From NCBI GenBank assembly GCA_947561585.1, contig CANNZV010001610.1:54263-118262 (forward strand): a stretch of 64,000 nt of DNA. Reading direction: 5' to 3'. The stretch comes from Caprella mutica (taxonomy: Eukaryota > Arthropoda > Malacostraca > Amphipoda > Caprellidae). Below the pieces are notes generated by a model. The model was not told the origin of the DNA and made no database searches. It saw nothing but the letters and a program-made list of their open reading frames with translations. How positions within the stretch are numbered: position 1 is the first letter of the stretch; each line of letters begins with the position of its first letter. Made by a program: the position numbers and the translations under genes. Below, piece by piece: positions 48,926 to 59,800 of the stretch.

Positions 48926-49179
48926 AAACTTATTTAAAACAAAATGTAAAATTGCTTAAAAGTTAGAGAAAAGAAACGAAACAACGAAATCATAACCCTT
49001 AGTTACACTAAATTATTCTTTAATTATTCTATATCTTCGTTAATCATTGAAATTGTTTATCTTTGTGCTACTAAATAATTCTTAACACAAAGTGTTACCA
49101 TGTTTTTCATTTTTTTAACGCTACTTCAGTGTTTCAGGTTTAGAGAATAATTGGTTATTTTCTTAAACTAATAGTTATT

Positions 49180-49490
49180 AGATTTTTGTGTAAGGTAGGC
49201 TCGTAGGCTTCATTCACTATCACCTCTTCATTTTGCTCTTCCATCCGTTAGTTCGGTCAACGGTGTTTGTCTCCTTTTTCATCGCATTCCTTGGTGCATT
49301 CACGGAGTAGCTTTTCTCCATCCATAAGAATTGTCAGAGACTGTGGTAAGCGAATTTTTCAAAGAGCCACTTTCCTTTCTGACTGCTTCATCTAGTGCCT
49401 TGTATTTAATTTTTTGACGTCATCGATATAATCAACGATATGGTTGAAGCAGACGTTCAATCCCTACTAAGCTTAAATTAACCCAAACAC
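49180..49490. repeat. Core-repeat copy
   Basis: Same orientation and order as the 27.3-kb copy: TAGGCTCGTAGGCTTCATTC, CACCTCTTCATTTTGC, CACGGAGTAGCTTTTC, CTTTCCTTTCTGACTGC, GAAGCAGACGTTCAATCC. It lies about 100 bp before the 49601-50545 element. Confidence 0.85.
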
Positions 49491-49600
49491 GGTTAATTAA
49501 TTAATTAAATAAAATAGAATTATTTGTGTAAATACGCCATATAAAGCACTCACGGGATTCTTATTTTCAATTCAGTTGTTAATAGTATGTCATGGTTCTA

Positions 49601-50545
49601 GGGGATTTGCCACGGGAGGAATTACCACTGGGTGAACTGCCCATGTGGGGGAATTGCCACCGGGGGAACTGCCCACGTGGGGGAATTGCCAATGGGTGAA
49701 CTGCCCACGTGGGGGAATTGCCACTGGGTGAACTGCCCATGTGGGGGAATTGCCACTTGGTGAACTGCCCATATGGGTGAATTGCCACTGCCATTTATTT
49801 CATTCATAAAATTGAACTTGGACGCTAGTTAATTCATATATTTAGTATGAAAAGTTATTTTTTCGTTTGAAATAATTATTCACACTGAAAATTTTACTTC
49901 CTATTTAATTTCAAATAAAAATACTTTTATTTGGTTAAAATAGCGTAAATAAAATTACATACCTAGATTTGAGTTTGAATTGGCAACTGTTCTATTTTTT
50001 CCAACTTTGATCTGTATAATGTATTTGTAGGACAGTTCCTACATTGTTATAAGTAACTGTTGTCTTCACGTGTTCTGTATAGCGTAATCTAATTAATACA
50101 CCTGTTGTATGAAAAAATTACTGGCCATAGATGCATGGTATGGGCAACATTAAGTATTGCCAGCACCAATAAGTCATTTATACGTGGTTATACTGTTCTG
50201 GGCCGGTGGACATCCGTGAGGTGGGCCAATGTCGGGCCTTTGATAGCCTAATACACCGAGACCGGCATGACAGCGTTGGCCCAGAATTTCGTTCTGAATT
50301 GGGCCAACGTTGGCCCAACATTGTATTGTTTACTGGGAAACAATTGGCAATTCTCTCTAAGTGCCAATTAGCCAGTGTCAATTCACCCTCATATGCACTT
50401 CACTCAGTGGCAATTCACCCACATTGGCAGTTCACCCAGTGGCAATTCACCCACATGGGCAGTTCACCCAATGGCAATTCCCCCAAATGGGCAGTTCCCC
50501 CATTGGCAATTCCCCCAAATGGGCAGTTCCCCCAGTGGCAATTCG
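49601..50545. mobile_element. Foldback-like element with 32-bp tandem-repeat arms
   Basis: Left arm 49601-49795: about six units of GGAATTGCCACTGGG/TGAACTGCCCATGTGGG. Right arm 50344-50545: the reverse complement (GGCAATTCACCCACAT/GGGCAGTTCACCCAGT), about six units. Between them lie 550 bp of AT-rich DNA with a palindrome at 50299-50318. The many overlapping frames (PHGQFTQW-type) are artefacts of the repeat. Confidence 0.93.
50299..50318. repeat. Perfect 20-bp palindrome
   Basis: TTGGGCCAACGTTGGCCCAA equals its own complement. Neighbouring GGCCAATGTCGGGCC and GGCCCAGAATT...AATTGGGCC add further dyad symmetry from 50218. Lies inside the loop of the foldback-like element. Confidence 0.9.
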
Positions 50546-50683
50546 CCGTGCACCGTATTTCATATAGAAGGTGTGTTGTGGCTGACATTATTATTATTTT
50601 CAACGATTGTGTCACCTGCATGAAAAAATTTGTTTCAGTTAAAAAAAATGTATTTCCATCAACCCTTTATTAGTAATGCCATT

Positions 50684-50800
50684 ATACAGGGTGGTGGAAA
50701 AGTAACTTTACATGCACTTTTGAATGTTTATTGCACGGAAACCGATTCAACTATCGATATCAAATAAATATGAAAGAGACAAAATATTAGAGTTTTATTT
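50684..50800. other. Possible mariner-like end
   Basis: TACAGGGTGGTGGAAAAGTAAC resembles mariner-type terminal repeats that start CAGGGTGG after TA. It follows directly on a TTGCCGAAA-family internal fragment (ATCAACCCTTTATTAGTAATG, about 50660). The opposite end was not found. Confidence 0.3.
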
Positions 50801-50839
50801 TTTTAAATGATGTCCTTTAGATTTTCTATGTTACTGTTC

Positions 50840-51005
50840 AAACAAGATCGTAACATTAATATGACGTATTCTACGTCTACTTGCAATGAACTGGTATCCT
50901 AATATTAATATGACGTGTTCTACGCCTAATTATTGCAATGTACTGATATCCTAATATTAATATAACGTATTCTACGTCTAATGGCAATTAACAAATGTAC
51001 TAATA
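50840..51005 (+). repeat. Three-copy tandem repeat of about 55 bp
   Basis: TAATATGACGTATTCTACGTC recurs three times with GCAATGAACTGGTATCCTA between. It includes TGACGTATTCTACGTCTA, an imperfect inverted repeat. Confidence 0.8.
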
Positions 51006-51544
51006 TTACTAATGCGCAAACTATGTCCATTTCCATTTCTGATGACGTAACAGGAAATTTCTTGTCCCAATTCTTGCAAAGTAATTGAGGACAAGAAATG
51101 AGAGTTCTGCTCCCTTAGTGATGATAAGGATGCAATTTACAAAATGTGAAGCTATTCAAACAATGATAAAAGCTACAGAATTAGCCAGAAAATTTTGTCT
51201 GATGATATCGATTGTTGCATGAAAATTATATTTGTGTGTCCTAAGTATTTGGAAGAATATCTTATTTTGTCATTTGATTTATCAAAATGTGCAGAGTGCG
51301 TTAATTAGAGTGAATAGTGATCATTTTAGCGATAAAAATAGTCAATGTGAAAATGTCCTGAAAAACTCTATTTACTGATATTCACATTGAGATTCAATTA
51401 TTTCTTTGGTGAGGGAATAAATTGTGAGTTTTCTTATGTTAATTATATGCCTTTTTCCCACACGGATAATATGTTATGGGGCAATAAACACATCAGACCA
51501 GAGATCAATGCGAGTCAAAATGTGAATTCGTTAATAAATTTTGT

Positions 51545-52385
51545 ATGTGTTTAACCTCTGCTTTAGAACCACAGGCCGTATTGCTGACGACAAAATAAAA
51601 TTAAATACAGAGGACTGGAAGAAGCAATCAGTAAGAAAAGTGGCTTTGTCAGTAACAATGTTTGTTAATATATGTCATTTGGTGTTAGAACCTTGTAAAT
51701 TACCAATGTTAATTTGATGTGTTAATTACACGACTGCCTAAACATTAGCCTAAACACTAACCAGCTATCTTATTGATTACTTAGTTAATCAACTTGTTAA
51801 TTTTATTAACTTCAATAAGTATTGAGCGCTAATTAAGGATAATTGTTACATTTCATGTCAATTAAATCTTGTACATCAATAAGTACCATGATTATTTGTT
51901 CCAGCATTAAGGATTTCACAAGTGAATCAATTCCTGTGTATTTAAAATATACAACTGATAAAGACAGAAACTGGCTGTCAGGAGAAGTCTCCTTCTTACA
52001 AGAACACATATCACACTCTGTTTGTGAACTGACGTTTTGTTATGTACTCCTCTGTGAAGATAAGTGATTCTGATAGAAATTTCCGTGATATGTTTACCTC
52101 GTGATGATACTAGATTAACTTGAGGTACTTACGTCAACCTAATTAGCCAATAATTAATTTACGTTAACATTATATTTCATAAATTTAGAAGACTTTAACA
52201 ATGCTCGCGGATGCAGAAAAGCTACTTTATGGAAGCAAGTACTTATACTAAGAAATGTGACGAAAAAGGACACAAGCACCAGTTATTGCAGTCACAGATG
52301 GAAGAGAAAAATGAAGAGGTTATAGTAAATGAATCCTACGATTCCACCTAAAACAAACATCTAAGACATCGCAGTTGCAAAAAAA
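51545..52385. repeat. Core-repeat copy split by an insertion
   Basis: Reverse orientation relative to the 27.3-kb copy. The first half is 51545-51660 and the second half 52196-52385 (GCGGATGCAGAAAAGCTACT, GAAGAGAAAAATGAAGAGGT, ending at a GACATCGCAG-like edge). The gap is the inserted sequence 51661-52195. Confidence 0.8.
51661..52195. mobile_element. 535-bp insertion with exact 8-bp duplication
   Basis: TAACAATG flanks it on both sides (51653-51660 and 52196-52203), and the core repeat reads on across the junction. No obvious terminal inverted repeat and no poly(A), so the class is unknown. A 74-residue frame (51843-52067) has no recognised motif. Confidence 0.7.
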
Positions 52386-52390
52386 TTGCC

Positions 52391-53364
52391 TGAAGAAATT
52401 TCGCCGTAAGAATATTCGCCGTAAGGAATTTTCGCCGTAAAATTGTTTTTAACTCTCTGCTTAAGAACCCCATACAAATAAAGTATTCACGACAATTATT
52501 GTTAGGACCCCTTTCCACCACTATTTACCAAACTGCACTCTTGACATATAACGATAACACTTTAATAAAAAAACAGACTTTTTATATATGAATAGTGCCT
52601 TTAGTCTGATTTCAATTTTATTTTAATTTAATTTTAGTAGGGGTTTACCGCCTGCTTCGAAACCAATGCCAAATCGCTGACAACAAAAGCAAATTAAGTA
52701 CAATGGACTGGAAAAGTAATCAGAAGGGAAAGTGGCTTCGTGGACAATGTCATCTACCACAGTCTGTGACAATGATCATGAATGCAAAAAAAGCTACTCT
52801 GTGAATGAGGTCACTTACCAAAGAATGTGACGAAAAGGCACATAAGCACCAGCGACTGCACTTACTGATGGAATAGGAAATTGAAGAGATGATAGTTAAT
52901 GAAGTCTACGAGCCTACCCAATACAAAAATCTAAGACCTCGTAGTTCAAGATCATAAAATCCTAGCGATATCCTTTAAAACTGCAAGTAACGTTATAAAA
53001 AATGACAAACATAGTAAAAATGTAAAATGACAAGTCAATTTTATTTGATGAACAATGAAACATAACATAAGTTGATTGTATAATTACAATTGGTTGAACA
53101 AGTTTACTAATTGAAATTATGTAACATTCATGACAACGTCAAAATTAAGTTTAAGAAAAAATGGAAAAATGAGAAATGGAAAAAAATGCACAGGTACCAT
53201 AGTATAAAATTGTTATTGTTCGCTGTTAAACTATTGGAAAGAATATTCTTGGTAACGGGGCTTCTAAAGGACTGAGGTTTCTTAAGTCGAGAGTTAAAAT
53301 AAATTCTTACGGCGAAAATTCCTTACGGCGAATTTTCTTATGGCGAAATTTCCGGTCACTGAAG
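52391..53364. mobile_element. Foldback-like element with 16-bp TTCGCCGTAAG ends
   Basis: Left end: AAATTTCGCCGTAAGAA, TATTCGCCGTAAGG, AATTTTCGCCGTAA. Right end 53301-53364: exact or near-exact complements (TTACGGCGAAAATTCC, TTACGGCGAATTTTC, TTATGGCGAAATTTCC). Interior: a complete core repeat at 52600-52985 plus AT-rich DNA. Confidence 0.9.
52600..52985. repeat. Core-repeat copy inside a foldback-like element
   Basis: Reverse orientation, nearly full length: TAGGGGTTTACCGCCTGCTTC, GGAAAGTGGCTTCGTGGACA, AAAGCTACTCTGTGAATGAG, ATTGAAGAGATGATAGTTAATG, AGACCTCGTAG, ending ATCCTAGCGATATCC. Confidence 0.87.
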
Positions 53365-54780
53365 AACTAAGCATTTAACTAAGCATTTTAGACCATACCT
53401 TCATAGAATAAAAAGTGTTATTTAGACGAATGTAACCTTATGACAAAGTTACAATATTCTACGAAGATTTCCTATAGAAACACTCAATTTTCTTCGTCAA
53501 TAAACTGTTACTAAACTAAAATGGAAATAGTTATTCCTCTATATAAGTAGTCAATAATTTTTGTAAGCTAATGACTAATGGTTATGTATGTGATAAAATG
53601 GAAGGGGATCTCCACTGTACCAAATATCACCCTTGACAATGGTGATATTTGACCATAAAAATCCAGAAAAAAAATTAACTGTATTTTCCCGCTAATCCCA
53701 TTTTCCAAACATATTCGACTACTTACAATTTTTAAAGAATTTTGATGCAATTTGCGACAGGTTATTCTACAAAAATTAGAGCCTTCATTCTTATAATACG
53801 AAAATTCAACTTTCAGATTATGAAAAAAATGAAATCAATCCATAAACTATAAAAAAATGTCAAATTATTTTTTTGCTAATTTTTCTAATATCTGAAAAAA
53901 TTATATGAAGATCTTTCATAGTAATGCTATCCTCAATATGAGACTAAGAACAATGAAATTCAACTGAAATTGAGAAAAAAGTAGTGAAATTAAAATTTGG
54001 AAGAATATTTAATATTCATTTCATCGAAAAGATGTCACGACCAACAGTTTCATAAAAATTGATTTTATGTACCTTATCAAAAATGCAGCTACATATGAAT
54101 GTAAATAAAAGGAAGGTTCAGAAAAATAAGGAACTAAAGATTCCTTAAAGATTTTGTCACAGATGATGTCAGGTCACAGTTAATGTATATAGACATAACG
54201 ATCATTCCCTTTTTGATTAAGTAGAACACACCAAAAAATTGGTCGAAAGGAACCAATAATATCGTAAACTATAACATAGAAAAGATATCCCAGCTACAGA
54301 AGGTAAAAATATAGCAGTGTTCTTGTCACACTGTAAATTATATTCAAACACATTCATCACATCAAAGTTTTGTCAGCTCTGATTGATTAAAATAAAATGA
54401 AATCGTAACAAAATTAAATCAAGAAGCAGTGTTTGAATGTTACACGTGCGACTCTAATCGTTATTAGTTAAGATAGTTTAGCCGTAACTGTTTATATAAC
54501 AAATGGAAAAAATATATGTTCCAGTTAGTTTTATATACACTTGTTAAGGTTATATATAAGTTTGTTTACATTCCATATATTTGTAAAATTGTGTTTATTA
54601 TTCAAACAATAAACTCTCTTTTAATAATATAATAAATACAATAACAATACGAGGAATGTCGAATTCTAAAGAGAAAACTCATTGCCAGCTGGCGTGCAGA
54701 GAAGCCAATTATTACATTCTGAATTAAATCAAACTTTAGCATTAACTTCGACCGACTGACTATCGATATTCTTCATTGGA
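53365..54780. other. AT-rich spacer with one strong hairpin
   Basis: CAAATATCACC (53621-53631) and GGTGATATTTG (53641-53651) form a perfect 11-bp stem with a 9-base loop. No genes recognised. Confidence 0.6.
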
Positions 54781-54786
54781 ACTTCG

Positions 54787-54931
54787 TCAAGAACACACGT
54801 CTGTTCTGCCGTACCTCATCGTCAAGAACACACGTCTATTTTGTTGTACCTCATCGTCAAGAACACTCGTCTATTCTGTTGTACATCATCGTCAAGAACA
54901 CTCGTCTATTCTGTTGTACCTCATCGTCAAG
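54787..54931 (+). repeat. 35-bp minisatellite, four copies
   Basis: CGTCAAGAACACACGTCTNTTCTG followed by TTGTACCTCAT, four times, with CACACG changing to CACTCG in the last two. Confidence 0.93.
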
Positions 54932-55769
54932 ACTCTCCTGTAAAGCGAACACTGTCAATTCCCAAAATATTGACAACAAATTTACTAACTAGTGTATATA
55001 ATATCTCTAATAGGTAAGTGAGACGAAATAATAAACTTGTGAATCTTAATATTTTTTTATTATAGTTAGAGCGTGACAATGTTCTTGCAACCAACCAACA
55101 GAAAAACAGACAAACCAAACATGCAAATACATATTGTGTAGTAATATTTATTGTCGAGAGAATATCGTTAATATATATTTTAATGATTTTTTTTAATAAT
55201 AATTTTTGGAAGTAGTTTAATCTGAGAGATTTCAACAATATTCATATAATATGCTATTTTTCTACATCTTTTGTACACCAATAGTGTCGTATTTAGTGAA
55301 TCAGTTTACTGTGTTTCAGGGTCCGGATTCTATTCCAAATCAGGGAATTGAATAATTCTATTCGAAATAATTTTTGTGTTCAGGTCTTCCCTTTCTTACT
55401 CTGAATAGTTTTTACATTATTTTGAAAGAATGTCAAACATAAAAAATCATTTTCATAATATAATGATAATGCCAGCCAATTTCCATAGGGAAATATCTGT
55501 AAATGAACAATTGCTTAATACATTTTGGTCTATAAAAAGAAATTTCAATATAATTTAATATTTGAGCTCTATTCAATTTCTACTCTGTGTTTTGTGTAAG
55601 CTATTGAATTAGAAAAAGTGAAATAAATAATTGCGATGAGAAATATAGTTAACCAACAAAAAATGAAGGAACGCAAAGAATCAGAGTTGAATAACGGAAG
55701 AGTATAAATCAGGATAAGAAATCGAAATAACAAACAAACCAAACACGGAAAAATCAGTATAAAAAAAAT

Positions 55770-56090
55770 CGGAATAAAAAACATGGAAAAATCTGGATAA
55801 CAGAAAATACATATCTGAATAACAATATTTAAAAAAATCAAGCTATTAATGATAAAATACAAATATGCTATTTTTCTGTTCTCCAATTTTTTTATTCGAA
55901 ATTGTTTATTAAGCATATCATATTTCGTGCAACAAAATATTTTCCAATTAAAAAAAACACGGATAATGTATGAGGGAATAAATAGTGTACGGTTATCAAA
56001 TAAGAAGTCAAGTTTGCATATCATATTTAACATATTGGTGTGTATGGAATTTTTGAAAGTATAACGTACAGACTAACTAACTAACTGAGG
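55770..56090 (+). repeat. Direct repeat shared with 59480-59800
   Basis: Both segments contain, in order, a CGGATAAT-GTATG/ATATGGGG block, ATAGTGTAC, TTATCAAATAAGA/TTATTAAATAAGA, TTTGCA-ATCATATTTA, GACTAACTAA, and GGAATTAAGTTA/GGAATGAAGTTA. The left copy ends about 50 bp before the discoidin-like exon, so a duplication may have involved that gene's upstream region. Confidence 0.65.
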
Positions 56091-56147
56091 AATTAAGTTA
56101 GTTACTGAATAACTTTTTTTCTTTTCTTTCACAGTTATCCCAACACT

Positions 56148-56909
56148 ATGACTCCATTTTGCATAATGCAACTGATGATCACACTCATGAATCTATTCAT
56201 GTGCTCGGGTTCTGTGACAAACTCTTTGTTTATTAAATCCATGGTTTCATTCGATGCGAGAGTGATGTGGAAAATAACTGTTGAATACAGACCAAGAATA
56301 ACATTGTCAAATTTCATCCCAGTGCTCGAGTGTTCTTTTCTAGATTGGTGTACACTCGTCTGCTTTCCGTCCGAAACTGACTACATTTTGTCCGATATGT
56401 TCGTGACTGGAAGAGTAACGGACACGCTGGCAGGAACACACATACCATGTTTCACCAGGAGAAGTAAAGAAAGCTTGTTTCCGAATAGAGTGTTACGTGT
56501 TAGTGGAACTCCATCTTATCTAACAAGAACTGTTCACAACTTACTAGCAGGTGTCTTCGCTCACAATCTTGAGCTTTGCTACCAAGGTATGACTCCGATT
56601 GGTGAGACTCCGTTCTTCTTCGTAGAATTCACTTCTGTGCAAAAGGTTACTTCGGTATTCGTCATCACTCAACCAAACCAAAATAGAATGTATGAGAAAT
56701 TTGTTGACGCTGAAGTTAGAGTTGGTAATTACACATCAGACTCAGGACGTATGAATGACAATCTCTTCCTCGCTGAACTTCCACAAGTAACACAAATTAC
56801 TCAACTTATCGAGGTTACGGGAGCTCAACCGATTTACGGATCAGTTGTTTCCATTGAGGACAGAACAATTAATTCCAAAATGGTAATCTGCTTCTTGGAG
56901 ATACATTAG
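56148..56909 (+). CDS. Secreted discoidin (F5/8C)-like protein, last or only coding exon
   Basis: A 253-residue frame. Residues 1-26 form a hydrophobic, signal-peptide-like start (IMQLMITLMNLFMC). Residues about 60-105 are Cys-rich (C62, C68, C72, C101). Residues 118-252 fit an F5/8C/fucolectin-like beta-sandwich: SGTPSYLTRTVHNLLAGVF, then PFFFVEF, VTSVFVITQPN, VDAEVRVGNYTSDSG, and a closing MVICFLEIH, with C144 and C248 placed to pair. Such domains bind glycans or phospholipids outside the cell; residues that set specificity cannot be judged here. A pyrimidine tract and CAG acceptor end at 56134 and the 13 bases before the ATG are open, so a further upstream exon is possible. A polyadenylation signal follows at 57078. 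A dead paralogue seems to lie at 44.4-48.4 kb. Confidence 0.72.
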   Translation: MTPFCIMQLMITLMNLFMCSGSVTNSLFIKSMVSFDARVMWKITVEYRPRITLSNFIPVLECSFLDWCTLVCFPSETDYILSDMFVTGRVTDTLAGTHIPCFTRRSKESLFPNRVLRVSGTPSYLTRTVHNLLAGVFAHNLELCYQGMTPIGETPFFFVEFTSVQKVTSVFVITQPNQNRMYEKFVDAEVRVGNYTSDSGRMNDNLFLAELPQVTQITQLIEVTGAQPIYGSVVSIEDRTINSKMVICFLEIH

Positions 56910-57077
56910 TAAACAATAGCTATAACAAAACATTAGTCCGACAGCGAAAGTTAATTCCCGGACATAATTTAATTATATAATTCATATTGTTTCTATTTTC
57001 TAAGAATATTTCCTATTTGTTAGCACTTATCTAGATGTGCCTTTCAACTAAAATGTAATGTTTCTCTATCTTTGGCA

Positions 57078-57083
57078 AATAAA
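57078..57083 (+). promoter_or_regulatory. AATAAA polyadenylation signal
   Basis: AATAAA 169 bp after the stop codon of the discoidin-like frame, within an AT-rich 3' region; the best-placed signal for that transcript. Confidence 0.55.
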
Positions 57084-57343
57084 TGCTTCTTAATTAAATA
57101 ATGAAAATAATATATAAGAAATATATTGTTTAATTTCAATGCGAGGAAAATCTTATTGAGATTTTCATATATTATAATAGATGAATACTTCTCTTACAAT
57201 AAAGGTTTAGATCCTATTGTGAGAATTGGATTTCTTTGTGTTATGAATATTCAATTTCGTTAATATTTAGTTTCAATGTATATTAATAAAAATCAAGTAT
57301 TCATATATATATATTATTATTATTATTATTAAATAAGATTAGA

Positions 57344-58117
57344 AATGAGGTTCCTCTTCGAGTACTTAAATCATTATATTTTTCTTTGATTCATCCCTAT
57401 TTAAACTTTTCGATTGAGGCTTGGTTTGGGGCACCCGATTATATTAGAAATAAAATTAGAGTTTTGCAGAGGAGATCAATTAGATACGTGTGTGGACTTG
57501 GTTTTATGGAACATACTGGTGAATTCTTTCAAAACATGAAGTTATTGTCCTAGGATGAGTTGTATAAGTATTCGGTGGGGGTATACATGTATAGAGTTTT
57601 TAATTTTGAATCATTTGATGTTTCACTCCGTAATACACTGGTAACTTTTCAGCAAATTCATGATCATTCAATTAGACATAGAGATAATTATGTTCTACAT
57701 AGATACATAGATACATAGAACCAAGTCTAAGTCTTCAATAAAGCATACCGGTGTTAAGAAATGGAATGATATTCCGTTTCACATTAGAGATAGTCCAAAT
57801 TTGATAGCTTTTAGGGGAGTCTTTAAAATATATCTGCTGAGGCAGGAGTAGTTATTTGTAGTCTGCTTGATGATTTAAAATTTGTAGTTCTGTGTTTCTG
57901 ATATTGTATATGATTTTTTTTTTGTCTTAATGTTCTTGATATGTATTTTTCTATTATTGTTTTTGAATGATTATACGTTGTACAATTTATGTGATAATAG
58001 GTTGACCCAGAAGCTAGTCGCTTTTTTGGGCCATAATATGTTCCTTTCTGTCTGTGACTGCCCGAGCACAGTCATATTTATAAGGGCGTATTATGTTTAT
58101 AAATAAATAAATAACAA
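57344..58117 (+). pseudogene. LINE reverse transcriptase C-terminal fragment and 3' tail
   Basis: The plus-strand frame reads SLIHPYLNFSIEAWFGAPDY, then IRNKIRVLQRRSIRYVCG and an MKLLS stop. A later frame gives KHTGVKKWNDIPFHIRDS. This is the post-palm region of LINE reverse transcriptases (YFSxxxPxLxYGIxxWG, then LQ+xAIR). A 3' UTR follows and ends in AAATAAATAAATAA (58103-58116), a typical LINE tail. It is 5'-truncated at about 57344 next to an ATT microsatellite. Possibly related to the minus-strand remnant at 4051-5150. Confidence 0.82.
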
Positions 58118-58740
58118 AGCTGTTAAACAATATATATATTGAATTTAGTATTATAAATGCCTACCAATAATACTTGAAATTAATAGGGATCTTTTAACAA
58201 ATCCACTGCAAGATATTTTTTATTTTGAAACAATTGAAGGAATTAAGTATAATGAATGTTGAAAATTATATCCATTCATTATTGATATAAATATTATCTT
58301 ATTAATGTACCCTGTTTGCCAGCTGTGCTTTTCTTTTATTATATATTTAACTTTTTTCATTACAGTTGAAGTCATCGATTGTTTTATTACCTTTAAACTG
58401 TCGCTCTTCAGAATATTTCACTCACCAAACTTTCTGTCACTATCAATTTTTTATCGTCCTGCTGGTAATATTCAGTCACTAAAACTAAGTCAAATATTAA
58501 AGTCTAAACTGTATTGACAATAACTGTAACAACTGGTGTACCTGCCAGTGTAAAATGACAGGTTTTCAATATTATGTGAATTAACTGTTTAATTAACTAT
58601 TCACATTTTTGTTCAGTTATTTAATTAATTAATTAAACTAAAATATTACTTTTATTTTAATTTAATTTTATCAACACATACCACATTATTCATATTTCCA
58701 ACAATTAATGTATCATATTTACTGAAAAACTGATCACCTG
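58118..58740. other. No convincing gene
   Basis: A 70-residue frame (58305-58517) follows no recognised motif; a TTTCATTACAG acceptor-like site lies within it. AT-rich with TTAATTAATTAATT near 58620. Confidence 0.4.
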
Positions 58741-58744
58741 AAAT

Positions 58745-59405
58745 ATCCTCACTATTATTTACTCCATGCAGATGAAAGATACCTTAAATATCCTCACTAT
58801 TATTTACTCCATGCAGATGAAAGATACATTAAATATCCTCACTATTATTTACTCCATGCAGATAAAATATACATTAAATATCCTCACTATTATTTACTCC
58901 TTGCAGATGAAAGATACATTAAATATCCTCACTATTATTTACTCCATGCAGATAAAAGATAAATCAAATATCCTCACTATTATTTACTCCATGTAGATAA
59001 AAGATAAATTAGATATCCTCACTATTATTTACTCCATGTAGATAAAAGATAAATTAGATATCCTCACTATTATTTACTCCATGTAGATAAAAGATAAATT
59101 AGATATCCTCACTATTATTTACTCCATGTAGATAAAAGATAAATTAGATATCCTCACTATTATTTACTCCATGTAGATAAAAGATAAATTAGATATCCTC
59201 ACTATTATTTACTCCATGTAGATAAAAGATAAATTAGATATCCTCACTATTATTTACTCCATGCAGATAAAAGGTACCTTAAATATCCTCACTATTATTT
59301 ACTACATGCAGATGAAAGATAAATTAAATATCCTCACTATTATTTACTCCATGCAGATAAAAAATAAATTAAAAATACTCACTATTATTTACTCCATGCA
59401 GATAA
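58745..59405 (+). repeat. 45-bp satellite, second family
   Basis: About fifteen units of TCCTCACTATTATTTACTCC followed by ATGCAGATGAAAGATACATTAAATA (the middle units read ATGTAGATAAAAGATAAATT...). Six central units are almost identical while edge units differ, the pattern expected of recent internal amplification. A lone diverged unit lies at about 59818-59850. Open 15-residue repeat frames are by-products; the central variant carries TAG in that frame. Confidence 0.95.
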
Positions 59406-59479
59406 GGATAAGGATTTTATTGATGAAAAGTACAAAAAAGTGAACAATAATTTACCAAGCCATTTTGTGATTTCCAAAA

Positions 59480-59800
59480 TATAGGATATTTTCAGGTAAA
59501 ATTAGGATATGTTTTTTTTCCGATTTTTTTTTCATTTTTTTCCGAATTTCTTCTTTTTTCTGGTATGGTGATTTCTGTTATTCGGTTAACTGGTAACCGG
59601 ATATCTATTATTTTGGATATAAAGCGTAACATCTTTAGTGCAACAAGATGTTTCCGGATTAAAAGAAGCGGATAATATATGGGGATAACATAGTGTACAA
59701 TTATTAAATAAGACGTTGAATTTGCAAATCATATTTACCATATTTGTTTGTGTGAAATTTTTGACAGCATGAAGTAAGGACTAACTAATTACTTAAGGAA
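59480..59800 (+). repeat. Second copy of the 55.8-kb direct repeat
   Basis: See 55770-56090. Here the sequence ends in a stray unit of the 45-bp satellite rather than in a discoidin-like exon. Confidence 0.6.

Noticed and set aside
49579..50673. Several 60-155 residue frames with PHGQFTQW-type repeats on both strands
   Set aside because: They translate the 32-bp foldback arms in every frame; no start context, domain or splice support.
55569..56033. Minus-strand 154-residue hydrophobic frame
   Set aside because: AT-rich composition produces Phe/Ile/Leu-rich frames; it overlaps a dispersed repeat and has no recognised motif.
58766..59443. MQMKDTLNILTIIYS repeat protein
   Set aside because: Central units carry TAG in this frame, and the array behaves as a satellite.
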